A stretch of DNA of 64,000 nt from Strongylocentrotus droebachiensis (lineage: Eukaryota > Echinodermata > Echinoidea > Camarodonta > Strongylocentrotidae). This document shows positions 50,201-62,700 of the stretch, piece by piece. The stretch covers positions 372,001 through 436,000 of the forward strand of contig JAVYIG010000602.1 in NCBI GenBank assembly GCA_035222895.1, read 5' to 3'. Each line of letters begins with the position of its first letter. Positions within the stretch are counted from its first letter, which is position 1. Under the pieces are notes generated by a model. It was not told the DNA's origin and did not search any database. It saw nothing but the letters and a program-made list of their open reading frames with translations. Made by a program: the position numbers and the translations under genes.

Positions 50201-53200
50201 TTTTTACAGATAATGATACATAGTTCAATAAGATAATATATATGAGCTAATCAACATTTCAGAAATATGAATTAACAGGAAATAAATAAGATATAGTTGG
50301 TGTTTTTTGAGTTAGTATTTGAGATGTAGTTAATAGCGTTGAGAATAATTGATATCAATTGCTATAAACAAGAATTCACTTATACAATTATACCGTTCAG
50401 TCGTTTTGCTCCCTCATATACTCAGTCAGAATTAATGGGAAATATTTATATTTGCTAGGTGTTATGACGGTGATTCGACATTTACCCTGAGCTCAATACT
50501 TTAACTTTTGGTCCAGGGCAGGAGTGATTCTAGAAAGAAAGCAAGCAAATAAGAGATCGTGGGAGACTTGGGCTTTCTGTTGCGAGGGAGTGGAGCGACT
50601 GAAGTGCATAATTGTATTTGTGAATTTGTTTCATAGCAATGTTTAATGATTTGTTAAACAAAGTCACTTGTATTTTGTAAACGAAAGGCGAACTAGTATC
50701 AAGTACCATATGTGTTTAATCAACAAGTACCATTTGAGGCAAGATTCCTTTTGTTTCCACTTCTTATTTCGTATTTGTACCCTCTCAAAATGAACCAATA
50801 TCATAAAAGCAGATTGTATGTTCATCTCTGTCCTTCTATAGTTCTCCCCCTCTATTAGAGATTCGTGAGCGAGTCCGTATCAATGGGGCACCAGTTTCCC
50901 GAGCAATGTATGGAAGATATGGAGTAGAATGCCTTGAACTGCTAAAGAAGAACAAAACGAAATTTGGTCACACATTCTCACGCGCGCCAGGTCCATATTC
51001 GCTGTTCACATTAATTGCATACTACATTCTTGTCAAAGAAAAGGTAAGACCGCGGTCAATTTTTTTTCCACATACTTCACTCGTATCGTTTTATTGGATT
51101 AATGTTAATACTAATATAATATTGAATATGGAATGCATCGTTGCTCTAGAGAATTTTGTATTACAAAACAACATCGGGGTCTTAAACGCTCGAAAATGAA
51201 GTGGAACATGAACATTGTTTGCAAGAGTGAACAAATTGACTTTGTTATTCCCGGCTCATTTATCCTGATTGAGGTGTCATATGAAAGGGCAGAAATTGAA
51301 CTTTCTAGAAATATGATTTTCTCCCTGTAATTCAGATACCGCCCGCCAAATGACTTTTTGGTTTCCTCTCTTCAAATTGCTTTTAATCACTCATGCCTGA
51401 AATATGCATCATAAAAGTTGCATCAAATGAAATAATTGTGATTAATTATGATAAAACATCGATAGTTCTCGGTTTCATTTTTTCTAAGACGCACTGTATA
51501 CAGGATATGGCAGTATTATACTACTAACTTGTCGTTCATAGGTAGATGTCGCTGTTGTGGAAGTAGGACTGGGAGGCGAATATGATTCAACCAACGTTCT
51601 TTGGTATGTACAAATACTAACAATATCGCAAAAACTTTAGAGAAATCAACTCCTGTGGGCAATTGTAATACCTTTTGTGTATTCCACAGAAATCATGTTC
51701 AGATTGTGTAATTCAACACTGTATTGTTGGCACATTTTAAGAAATGATATAGAAGGCTTTTTGAAATCAATATAGGTCTTTGTGATCGTTTTAACTATTG
51801 GAAATAAAACATTGATACAATTATTACAGGAACTTAATACATGTAGTAAGCAAATATAAACCGACTACGAGGGTAATGGTACAAATAATCATTGCCGAGC
51901 CGAGGTGATCTCGGTTCAGTACACCGGTGTTAACAGTAATTATTGTTATTTATGAGGTTTAGTGGCAGGGGGCCTACAGTGGAAGCCGGCAGTAAGGAAA
52001 GGAGAAATGTTTTATGAGAACAACAAAAAGTCTATTTATAACCGTTGTAAAATAGGAAGTTCATAACGGTAATTTAGAAGTCGCACTAACAAAATGAATT
52101 TTTTTTCTTCACATTTTCGATCGCAAACGGGAAAGAAAAATCAAATTTCGGCGGGCGAAGGGAGACTCAACGTTGAGTTATAAGGGCCTCATCTTGCAGC
52201 GGTAATCCCTCATTTGTTAAAATCATACGTCTATCCGATGGCTAGATAGACATACAGTCGTATATGCGTATAGTTGTATAGTTGTACGGATAGTGGGCTG
52301 CTTGCCCCGTCATATACCTCGCCATATTTACCCCCCCCCCCCCCAACTAGCTCTTAACACGACCTTTACCCTGGGGTAACTTGCCTCCGTCTGAACAAGA
52401 CTATTGACGTTTCTCTCTCTTTCTTATGGAAAGCCGTTGGTGACTTTATTCACGTGCCCCAGACGTATGGAACGCGGCACACGTCTGCTAAATAACAGGC
52501 AGACGTCTGCTAATTGACCAATCACCGACTGTTATTTAGCAGACGTGTGCGAGGTGCGATATCACACGTCTGCTAGTTTATTAGCACACGTGTGCCCTTT
52601 TCCAGACGTGTGCTGTTTACTGCGCATGCGTCTGGAATTGATCGACCAATCAAATACCTTGTATGTGTGTGTTTGGATCGACAGTGGGTGCATGCAGCGC
52701 AGACAAGCAAAAATGTGCCGGGCACGTGATGATCGACGCACGTGGTACTCTTACCGTTCTCAAAAGTATTGATTTTTATTTCTATGTCAGAAAAGAAGTA
52801 TACATTGTAAGAGTACTTCCATTGAGGTTGGGACTTTCTGATGCAAAGAGTATGTCAAATTATAAACGAAGTACCGAACTGCTATATGAACGTTTATCCG
52901 AATATCCTCCACCTAGTATTGGAGTATGTAAATACTATAAAGCTAGTCTAGGGTTGATAAAGAAAAGGTAAATCTAATATCATGAATGGTAGTTTCCAGA
53001 TTTACAATCTATCAACATTCAGAACCTACTCTAATTGCAAATTAGGTGATATCAGTGCCGTTGTGATAATGTGTACGATCCAGTGTAGATACATAGTGTT
53101 GGAACAACAGAGTAGATCTCTCCCCCTCTTCCATCTCTTCCTTATCTCTCTTGGGTCACTCTGTACAGAGGTCAACCCTCACTCGTGGTAGGGGAACACA

Positions 53201-56200
53201 CACATACACTCTCTCTTTCTCTCCCTTTCTTCCCCAGTGCATGCTGTGTTGTTGAACAACATTCTGCATTAATTGGGCTAGGCCTAGGACAGGGGGATTA
53301 GTGATAAGAGGCATGTTTGCTTAAGAGCTCAGATTCGAAGTTGGAAACACTGTGAAGAGTTTGCATTTGCTTGTCTGACCATTATTATTTGGTTTTTCAA
53401 TAGAATAAACCTGCTCATAATTATCCCATAGGCCTAATTGGTGTTTGGATGTTGATTGGCTTATAATACAACATATATTGCTGTATTTCATAAGTGGAAA
53501 TCAATATTCTTTAGTCTATATTTCTTGGCTTGTATATAGTTTATGATTATTCCTTTATATTTCTATATTATATGTCATATGGGTAGTCGAAGCATAATAA
53601 TAGTGCAATAATTATAGGTGAATCACATGCAGATTGCAGTAAGCTCGTTTTCCTAAAACGATATTTAAACCTGAGATTATGTATGTGTTGTGTGCTGGAG
53701 GAATACAACATATTTCTATGTTAGTATTATTATTTCTAAATCTGAGAGGATAATAGATTAGCTCGTTTAGATGAGATTGTACAATGAAGGTCTAATTTAG
53801 AGTTAGGGTATAACAAATCACCATATTAGGTATGAATATGATGTGTACTTATAAGAACAAAACATAATTATATAAAATTATCTGTATATAAGTGTTTATT
53901 CGATTTGATAATGAAACTGTTCTTATAATAATGTAGATGTGAGTTAAAAAGAAACTATGTAGGGCCATGAATTATGGTTCAAGGCATATGCCCACATAGA
54001 GGATTTTTTTTATGTTAGGGGTCGGGGCCAAATGCAATGAATTATTGATAATTTATTGCATTTTCTTTGTTGTTTTTTATTTCTGGGGGCGGCGACGTAC
54101 CCCCCCCTCCCCCTCCCCCTCCCCCTCCCCCTCCCCCTCCCCCTCCCCCCTCCCCCTCCCCCTCCCCTCCCCCTCCCCTCCCCCCGCTGTTTACTCGTAC
54201 CAAGGGAATACTGCGGGGAGGGTGGACCGAATGGCGCAGCGTGGTCGTACTGATTTTTTTTTTTTTTTTTTTTGTGGGAGGGGCAGGATGGTGGGTCACG
54301 TTCATTATTGGGGCACGCCTATTTCTTCATTTGTTCAGAAATGTACGTTTTCAATAAATGTTTTCTACAAATATTCGGGGCCATGTGGCGACCCCCGCCC
54401 GCCCCCCCCCCCTCCCCCTTGCGCCTACGCCACAGCCGCGGGGGTGTTCCCTATCCATTATTTCGCTTTCTTATTAACATTTTGTTTATTGCTAATTTAA
54501 TTTGCATTTAATTGTTTATAAAAAGCGACCCTCAACCCATGTTATGAATAGCGACCCTTAAACGTGAACCATCATCCCGGGCACCCCCCCCCCCCCCATC
54601 AGTCTGACCACACTGCGCCATTCGGCTCACCCTCCCTACAGTATTCCCTTAGTGCAAGTACATATTACCGACAATTTTCGTTCAAGTAGTTCAGATGGCG
54701 TAGCCTGTATGTGTTTCGCGAGGGGGGGGGGGGGAGGGGGCGGTGGGGTGTAACAGCGTTGCCATCTAGGGGCTGATGTATCATGTCCCTAACCCACAAC
54801 AAAGGAAGGAATCGACAGAGAGGGGGTTGTATGGATTTGAAGGGCAAGTCCACTTCAAAAATTAATAACAAACCAATCAAACTAAAAGTTTGCAAAATCG
54901 GATAACTAATAAGAAAGTTTTGAATGACATGAAAAACTTTGAAAATCACAAGACAAATTGGCAACTCATTCATGAGTCTGTGACGTCATTCAGGCGCAGA
55001 TCCGATTTCTTAGGGGGGGGGGGGGCGGGCAAATTTGAAACTATATGCGAGCCAAATATTGGTACGTAATGGTGACCAGCAGTCACATAATAGGGGGTGG
55101 GGGCGAGCTTCCCCCTCCCCTCCACGAAGCGCGGAAGCTTTGACGTTTCATTAAATTATTAGAAAAAGAAGACGATTTGTTGTACCGTACTCGTCTCTTA
55201 ATGCTCGTCTAAATTCAGTCCCCCCCCCCCTCCTGCGTGAAGCGCGGAAGCTTTTACGTTACATTAAATCATTAGAGAAAGAAGACGATTCGTTGTACCG
55301 TTCTCGACTCTTAGTTTAATCCTTCAAAAATCTTCTTTGTCTGCTCATTTTTCTTCCTACGTCCTCTTCCTTTTCTTTCCTTTCTTTTATTTTTTGGGGG
55401 CCAGCGTTTTAGGGAGGACCGCCTCCACCTCTCCGACCCGGCCCCCGGAAGCTCAGGGGTTTTATAGGCATTTAATCACGGTCAGATGAGCATATTTTGA
55501 TACCTCATTATTTTGTGCCACTGGCAGTTAGCCATTCTTTGTTTCTTGCTCTCTTTCTGTCTATTTCTCTTTAATATACTTTCTTTTTTAAGTGTGTGGG
55601 GGGAGGGGAGCTCGAGGCTCCCGATCCCCGCCTTTCCGCGGGCCCTGACATGTAGGCATCTCAAGAAGCATATTTCTTGCCTGGCTGTAAATTTAGGAAT
55701 TTGTCATTTTCCAACAAACGCATACAAAAGTATAGGTAATTTACTAAAAAGTGAGGACAAATCTCGGAAAAAATCTGTCATTTTAGCATTATTTGTAAAC
55801 CACCGTTATGGAATTAGAAATAAACCACGTTTGAATTTCATTTCCCCAAAGCCGCCCCGCCCCCTATCAGTACACCAGTGCCCCCCACCCCTCCATTACA
55901 CCTTGTTGGCGGGGAAACAAAATCACAACCGATCTTCCCTACCTTTCTTCTTTTTTTTTTTCTTCTTTCCCTTTCTCTCCTCTTTACCTTTCCCTTCCCT
56001 TCCTTTTCTCTCTTTAAGGTTGACCGGGGGGGGGGGGGGGGGCAAGGGCCATTCGGCTCCCACCCCGCTCCGCACGTTAATTAGATGGCGGGATTAACAG
56101 CAACTGATCTTCCCTTCTTTCACCCTTTTCTTTTCTTTCTCCTCTTTTTTTGTTCCATTTTAGCTCTCCTCTTTCCCTTTTTCTTCCTTCTCTCTCTCTC

Positions 56201-57950
56201 TTTTTTAGGGGGGGGGAAGGGGGGGGACAGCCTGGGAGGCAAGGCCCTTTCGGCCCCCCGATCTCTTTTTTTTTTCTTTTCTTCTTCCTGTTCTTTCTTT
56301 CCCTTTCTCTCCTCTTTCCCTTATTTTCCTTCTCTTTCTCTCTCTCTCTCTTTTGCGCGGGGTGGGGGGCAAGGCCCGCTCGTCCCCCTGGATCCGCGCC
56401 TGACGTCATTGCTTCACTATCCTCTTATTGTTTTCCTTCTATTGGTAATATAAATTTCTCACTTTCCCACTGACAATCTCATTTCCTAACACTAGCATCC
56501 AAGTCATATTGATAATAATCTAATATAGAGTAATTTTTTCAGCTAAATCATGAAAAGAGTGAATTTTGAAAATTTATTTATATAAGTCAATAATTATGAA
56601 TATACAATATTCTGAAAACAGATTCAATTGTTCAAAGTTTATAAAAGATCTTGTGAAATGTCATGCCCGCAATACGATACAAATCATATAACATGGGCAA
56701 AGGCATGAGGAAATCAAGTTTTGGGGATAAAGAGGGAAATGAATGGGATTGAATCGAATTGAATTGAATTTATTCACCACTTTCATAAAAACATACAAGG
56801 CAATGAATACAATAGTTTCTTGCAAACATAGATAAACCACTAAAATGGAAAATACACTAAAGGAAATTACGAAGTGGTTGGATCATCAAACAAGTTACAA
56901 CAACTTATAGGTAGATGATCCTAAAAATGTACACACAAAAAACAAATAAGGGGACGAAGAAAATACAATACTACAATGGTAATTACACCCATACAAATTG
57001 CGTTTGTCAAATTCAAATTTTCTGTATCAGGTGAAGTTTTAGATGATGCTTAAAACTGTTTAAAGATGCACACTGTTTAAGTTTAGGGGGTAGTTTGTTC
57101 CAAATAGTGGGCCCTTGGCATACAAATAAATAAAGCAATTGATAAATAGCAGGGACATGATAAATAGTGAGGCAATGGCGTCAAAAATGATAACCAAATT
57201 GGCAATTTGTGTAGTGATTTCCATTGTTCCATAGTTTTTCATATTTAAAAAAATTCATAACTTCCTTATTAGTTATCCAATTTTACTCATTTTTTTGCTC
57301 TGCTTCTCTTGTTTTTCTCCATTTATTGAAAGCGAATTATTTTGAAGTGGATTTAGCCTTTAAGTTATATACCACATTCAAGCTTTTCGTAAATATACAA
57401 TATTGCACGGTATATTTTCCAAATAAGTAAGGAAGTTAGATTTTCAAGATTTTTAGCTAAATAAGATTAGATTTATAAGATTTATTAGGACTTATTGACC
57501 AGGCACCCAGAAACTATACAATTTTAGCCAATGAAAATTTTCAAGATTTTCGTTTGTCCATGACATTGGAATCTTAAAACCTCAGGATAAAACTAGTATT
57601 TAGACTAAAAGACTACAAGCCTAGCTACTGCTCGGAGAGGGGGGGGGGTGGGGGCACTTTACAAGGCCTTGAAGGTTTTCGCGTCATGTAGCGTACAAAG
57701 GGGTAATGCAATCTTAATATGATTTACTGTTTGAGTTCTATAATATTTGAAATAATTCTTAGTGTTTATATATTACGTACGCTTAAATATATATTTACAT
57801 AACTATACGTTTTTGTTAACCCTGATTGGAAATTAATAATTGATGATGGGGGGGGGGGGGGATTGGATAGTAGTATCTTTATTTGTATTTTTTTTCTTCT
57901 TTATACTTCTGTTCTTTGTTTGTTTTTGATATTTGAATGTTAAGATATGT

Positions 57951-57998
<48 letters not shown>

Positions 57999-59671
57999 TG
58001 GGCCTTGCACCCCCCCCCCCCCCCCGACAAAAAAAGAGAGAGAGATGAAGGAAAATAAGGAATAGAGGAGAGAAAAGAAAGAAAGAAGAAAAAGAAGATG
58101 AAGGGGTAAAAAAAAAAAGGGGGATCGGGGGAGGGGGAAAAGGCCCTGCCTCCCCTCCTCCATCAGCAAAAAAAAGAGAGAGGGAGAGAAAGGGAGAGAG
58201 AAGGAAGGTCGGGGAAGGGAAAGAGGAGAGAAAGTGAAATAAAATAAAGAAGAAGAAGAAAAGAAAAGGGGGAAAATATATGCTTTTGCGCTCCTCTCGC
58301 CCCCCCCCCCCCCCAACGAGACCAAGCGCCAGATACGCCACTGGACACTACTGGCGTACTCCCCCAAACAAGAATAAAACGAGGTTGATTTCTAATTCGA
58401 TTTCAGTGTTTTACAAATGTTGTAAAATGACATAGTTTTTTAGTAAATGTTTTATGAGTTTGTTGGAAAATTCCCAAAGTAACAGTCAGGCGAGAAGTAT
58501 GCTTATTTAGAGGTCTACATGTCAAGGCTCGCGGAACGGCGGGGCTCGGGGGCATGGGTCCCCCACTATTTTGAAAAAGTATATTCAAGAGAAGAAGGAA
58601 AAAAGAGAGAAAAATAAATTGTGACCTGCCAGTGTCATAATGAGGTCTCAAAATATGATAAACTGACCGTAGTTAAATGCCTAAAACCCCTGACTTTCCG
58701 GAGGCTCCACCCCTTGACCCCACCAAGGGCCCTAAGGCGTGCTCCTGAATACTTATCTGACCGTTATAAAATGCCTAAAAATCCCTGAGTTTCCGGGGTA
58801 TTAAAATATGTTCATCTGAACGTTAATGAATGCCCCGATAGCCCCTGAGTTAGTTCTTGGGGCTCAGCCCCTGGACTTTACGCCAATTTATGTTCCGCGA
58901 GCCTTGACGTGCAGACCTCTAAATAAGCATATTTCTCGCCTGATTGTAACTTTTGGAATTCGTCATTTTCCAACAAACTCATAAAACAGTATAATTTACT
59001 AAAAAATTATATCATTTTACAACATTTGTAAATCACTGAAATCGAATTAGAAATGAACCATTTAAGGGGGAGGCTGCCCCCTTCCAATTAGTACGCCAGT
59101 GGTGTCTAGTGGCGTATCTGGCGCTTGGTCTCGTTTGGGGGAGGCGAGATGAGCGCAAAAGCATTATATCTTTTCCCTCTTTCCTTTTTTTCTTCCTTTC
59201 TTTCTTTCTTTCTTTCTTTCTTTCTATTTCTTTTTAATATACTTTTTCAAAATAGTGGGGAGGGGGGAAATCTCAGTCTCCCGAGCCCTGCCATTCCGCG
59301 GGCCTGGACATGAAGGCCTCTATTAAAATAAGCATACTTTTTTTTATATTTATGTTTAAAATAAGCATACTTCTCGCCTGACTGTATCTTCGGGAAATTT
59401 GTCATTTTCCAACAAACTCATAAAGTATAATTTACTAAAAATTATGTCATTTCACAACATTTGTAAATCGCTGAAATCGAATTAGAAATAAACCTAGTTT
59501 TATTCTTGTTTGGGGGAGTACGCCAGTAGTGTCCAGTGGTGTATCTGGCGGTGGTCCTATTGGGGGGGGGGGGGGGGCGAGAGGAGCGCAAAAGCATATC
59601 TTTCCCCCTTTTCTTTTCTTCTTACTCTTTATTTTCTTTCCCTTTCTCTCCTCTTTCCCATTCCCTCCCTC

Positions 59672-59710
<39 letters not shown>

Positions 59711-62700
59711 GCTGAAGGGGGAGGGGGAGGCAAGGGCCTTTCACCCCCGATTCACACCTTGTTGGCGGGAAAAATCGCAACTGATCTCCCTTACCTTTCT
59801 TCTTCCTCTATTTTTTCTCTTTCCCTTCCCCTTCCCTTCCTTCTCTCTTTTTAAAGTTTGCTGGGGGGGGGGGCAATGGCCTTTCACCCCTACCCGAACC
59901 ACATGTTGTTGGCTAGATTAATTGCATCTGACCCCTCTCCCTTTCTTTTCTTCTTTCCCTTTTTTGTTCCCTTTTAGCTCTTCTCTTTCCTTTTCCCTTA
60001 GTACTCTTTTTTTTTGCCCCCCCCCCTGAGGATCAACAAATTGTTGGCGAGAAAATCGTTACTGATATTCCCCTTCATTACCTTTCTTATTCCTTTCCCC
60101 CTTCCTTTGTCTCCTCTTCTCCTTTTTTTATGTCCCTTTCCTTCCTTCTCTCTTTTTGGGGGAGAGGTGGGGGGGGGGGGGGGCAACAGCCTCAGAGGCA
60201 AGGCCCTCAGTCGCCCCCCCCCCCGCCCAACCGATCTCTTTTGCCCCCTTTTCTTTTTTTCTTCCTCTTCTTTCTTTCCTTTCTCTCCTCTTTCCCCCTT
60301 CCCTTCTGTTCCTTCTCTCTCTAGCTCTCTCTCTCTCTCTCTCTGGCGGGGGAGGGGGAGACCCCTTCGGCCCTCCCCCTGGATCCGTGCCTGGCCATAT
60401 TGGATTAGGTGTGTCCCCTATCCAATATGTACTGACCTGAGCAGTTTTGTAACAGCGAGCAGGCCCCGTACGCACAGAGCTGAGCAGCTTTGTAACAGCG
60501 GACTCGATTGGTTGCCTTAAAAACCAATTTACGAGCATACTGCGCATCCGTTTAGAAAAGGGCACACGTGTGCTAACAAACTAGCAGGCGTGTGCTATCG
60601 CACCTTGCACACGTCTCCTAAATAGCAGGCGGTGATTGGTCAATTTAGCAGACGTGTGCCGCGTTCCATACGTCTGGGGTACGTGAATAAAGTCACCAAC
60701 GGCTTTCCATACTTTCTCTCTCTCTCTCGTCTCTCATTTTACCAACTCCATTCCAAAGGTCTCCAACTGTGACTGGTGTTTCGTCTCTTGCCGTGGAACA
60801 TGTCTCACAACTCGGCGACACCCTGGCTAAAATCTCCTGGCATAAATCAGGCATATTCAAGGTAAATCTATGAATCTAAAAATGAAACTCCTGCCTTAAT
60901 TTGCACTTCACTTTTCGAAAGTAATAGTCCGTGATATTTCCTATAAAGCTATGTTGCAATACGCAATAGTCTTTATATTAAAAAAAAAGGAAACAATGGG
61001 CCCACAAACACTGTGGTTGCCATAGATATAATATAAGAAACTGTGAGTCAAGGATAGCTAGGGTTTAATTCATGAATTTGAATGAAGAGGAAGCAGCAAG
61101 ATAAAGATGAATACACATTAATAGAGAGGGACATTGCGTGATGCGTGATCCGAAAAAAAGGAGAGAAACGTAAGAAGTGAACATTTGAGAGAGAGATGGC
61201 TTTAAACTTCATCTTCGTTCAAAAAAACATATTTTTCAGAATGGTCGACCTGCTTTGACAGCGTCACAGCGAGAGGAAGCGATGACTGTGCTTGTACAAC
61301 GGGCAAAGGAACGAAACGTAAGTCACAAGAGTTTAATGGTAATCAAAATGAACATGAGCGCCTAATTTTTTATTTTAGTTACCGTATGTCCAGTCATGTC
61401 CAAACATATTAACCATATGTCCAAATATTTTAACCACATGTCCGGTAATGTAATGGGTATTACTAGCCAATATACAATACTATGACATTTTACCCCATTT
61501 CTTTAAGTTTTAAACACTGTCAAAGTTCTCCGTTGCCATATAGTTAGTCCAAAAGTTGAAGTCTATTGTATAAGGGCCATCAAGACCCAAGGCTTTATGG
61601 TTCTTAAAGGTACTGAAAGACTTTCAGAACAGTAAGTAGTCAGTTAATAACGCACAATGGATATGTTTTCGTTTAATAAGTGACCGTTGTCAGTGTCGTC
61701 AGTGACTTTAATCACTTCTAAGCTTATATCCATTACGAAATAAATTTGTTCATAAGGATATTTCTCTTGAACCTTCCATAATTTTATTTTGAATTCTTTA
61801 ATTGTATTTCGTCATTATTCAAATATTGCTGTGGAGCGTCTTAAACAATATGAAATATTTGGCAATCATTTTCGTGTTTTGCATAAGCTCAACCAAATAG
61901 TTCAATGAAAATTTCTTCCTTCCATTTAGGCACCTTTGCAAGTTTGTCCTCCTTTAGGCGACTACGAATGCAATGGCGTCAGTGTCAAGTTAGGTCTTGC
62001 TGGAAAACATCAACGCATTAACGCAGCTTTGGCCGGTCAACTCACTAAAACGTGGCTCGATGAGAAAGCCCCAGGGAGAGTACAATTCCAAGGTAATATT
62101 CAGGAGAGATACTCGTTATTAACCTGTTTTTCTTCAGAGACGACATGGCAATATTTCAAAGCGAATAAATGTAGTCTATACGAGTCTCGTACTATGCACA
62201 TTAAAGAAAAGAAGCGAAACACGTAACATAATTTATATCAATAATTGTAAACGTATGTAGCCCCCCCCCAGACATAACAATAAATTTAAAGGAATAGACA
62301 TACTTGTATATTCAAATATATATTTACTAGGGTTAGGAAAAATATTATGTTATTTTTCATATATTTCTATAGAATTTGTTTTAGTTTTATATTTGACACA
62401 TATACATCCTTTTGAATACTAGGTATTGTGTTATTGGAGAGATACTGTGGCCACATTTGTATGGAAACATAAACAACATTGTACGTATTCTTTTCATATA
62501 GGACCCCAAGATGTAGATATCAGCGGCAACTCAACAATTGGTGATAAACTTGACGATGGGAAAGTTCAGAGAGCGACGCCATTCGTTCTGCCAGACGAAT
62601 TCTTACAAGGTAATTTTCGCTTAATGCCTCTGGCTAACGAGGCCACCTTGCAAATAGCGAATAGCAAAAAATAAGTAGGATGATAAAGTTCATGGGAAGT

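Larger units (their letters stand above)
52425..60711. mobile_element. 8.3-kb inverted-repeat composite element in FPGS intron 5
   Basis: Both ends read TATGGAAAGCCGTTGGTGAC inward, then TTTATTCACGT, CCCCAGACGTATGGAACGCG, GCACACGTCTGCTA and AGCACACGTGTGCCCTTTTC: about 250 bp of inverted homology. CTTTCT flanks both sides (52419-52424, 60712-60717), though it lies in CT-rich sequence. Inside are a CCCCCT array, palindromes, hAT-like element C, a LINE scrap and several family modules. 52700-54080 inside it shows nothing recognised. No transposase found. Confidence 0.75.

Noticed and set aside
52321..52328. GCCATATT, identical to the 8-mer after the hAT-like end at 60393
   Set aside because: No hAT-type end follows it and it lies outside the 52425-60711 boundary; probably coincidence.
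53098..53480. Possible solo LTR starting TGTTGGAACAACAGAG
   Set aside because: No convincing end with matching target duplication, primer-binding site or polypurine tract.
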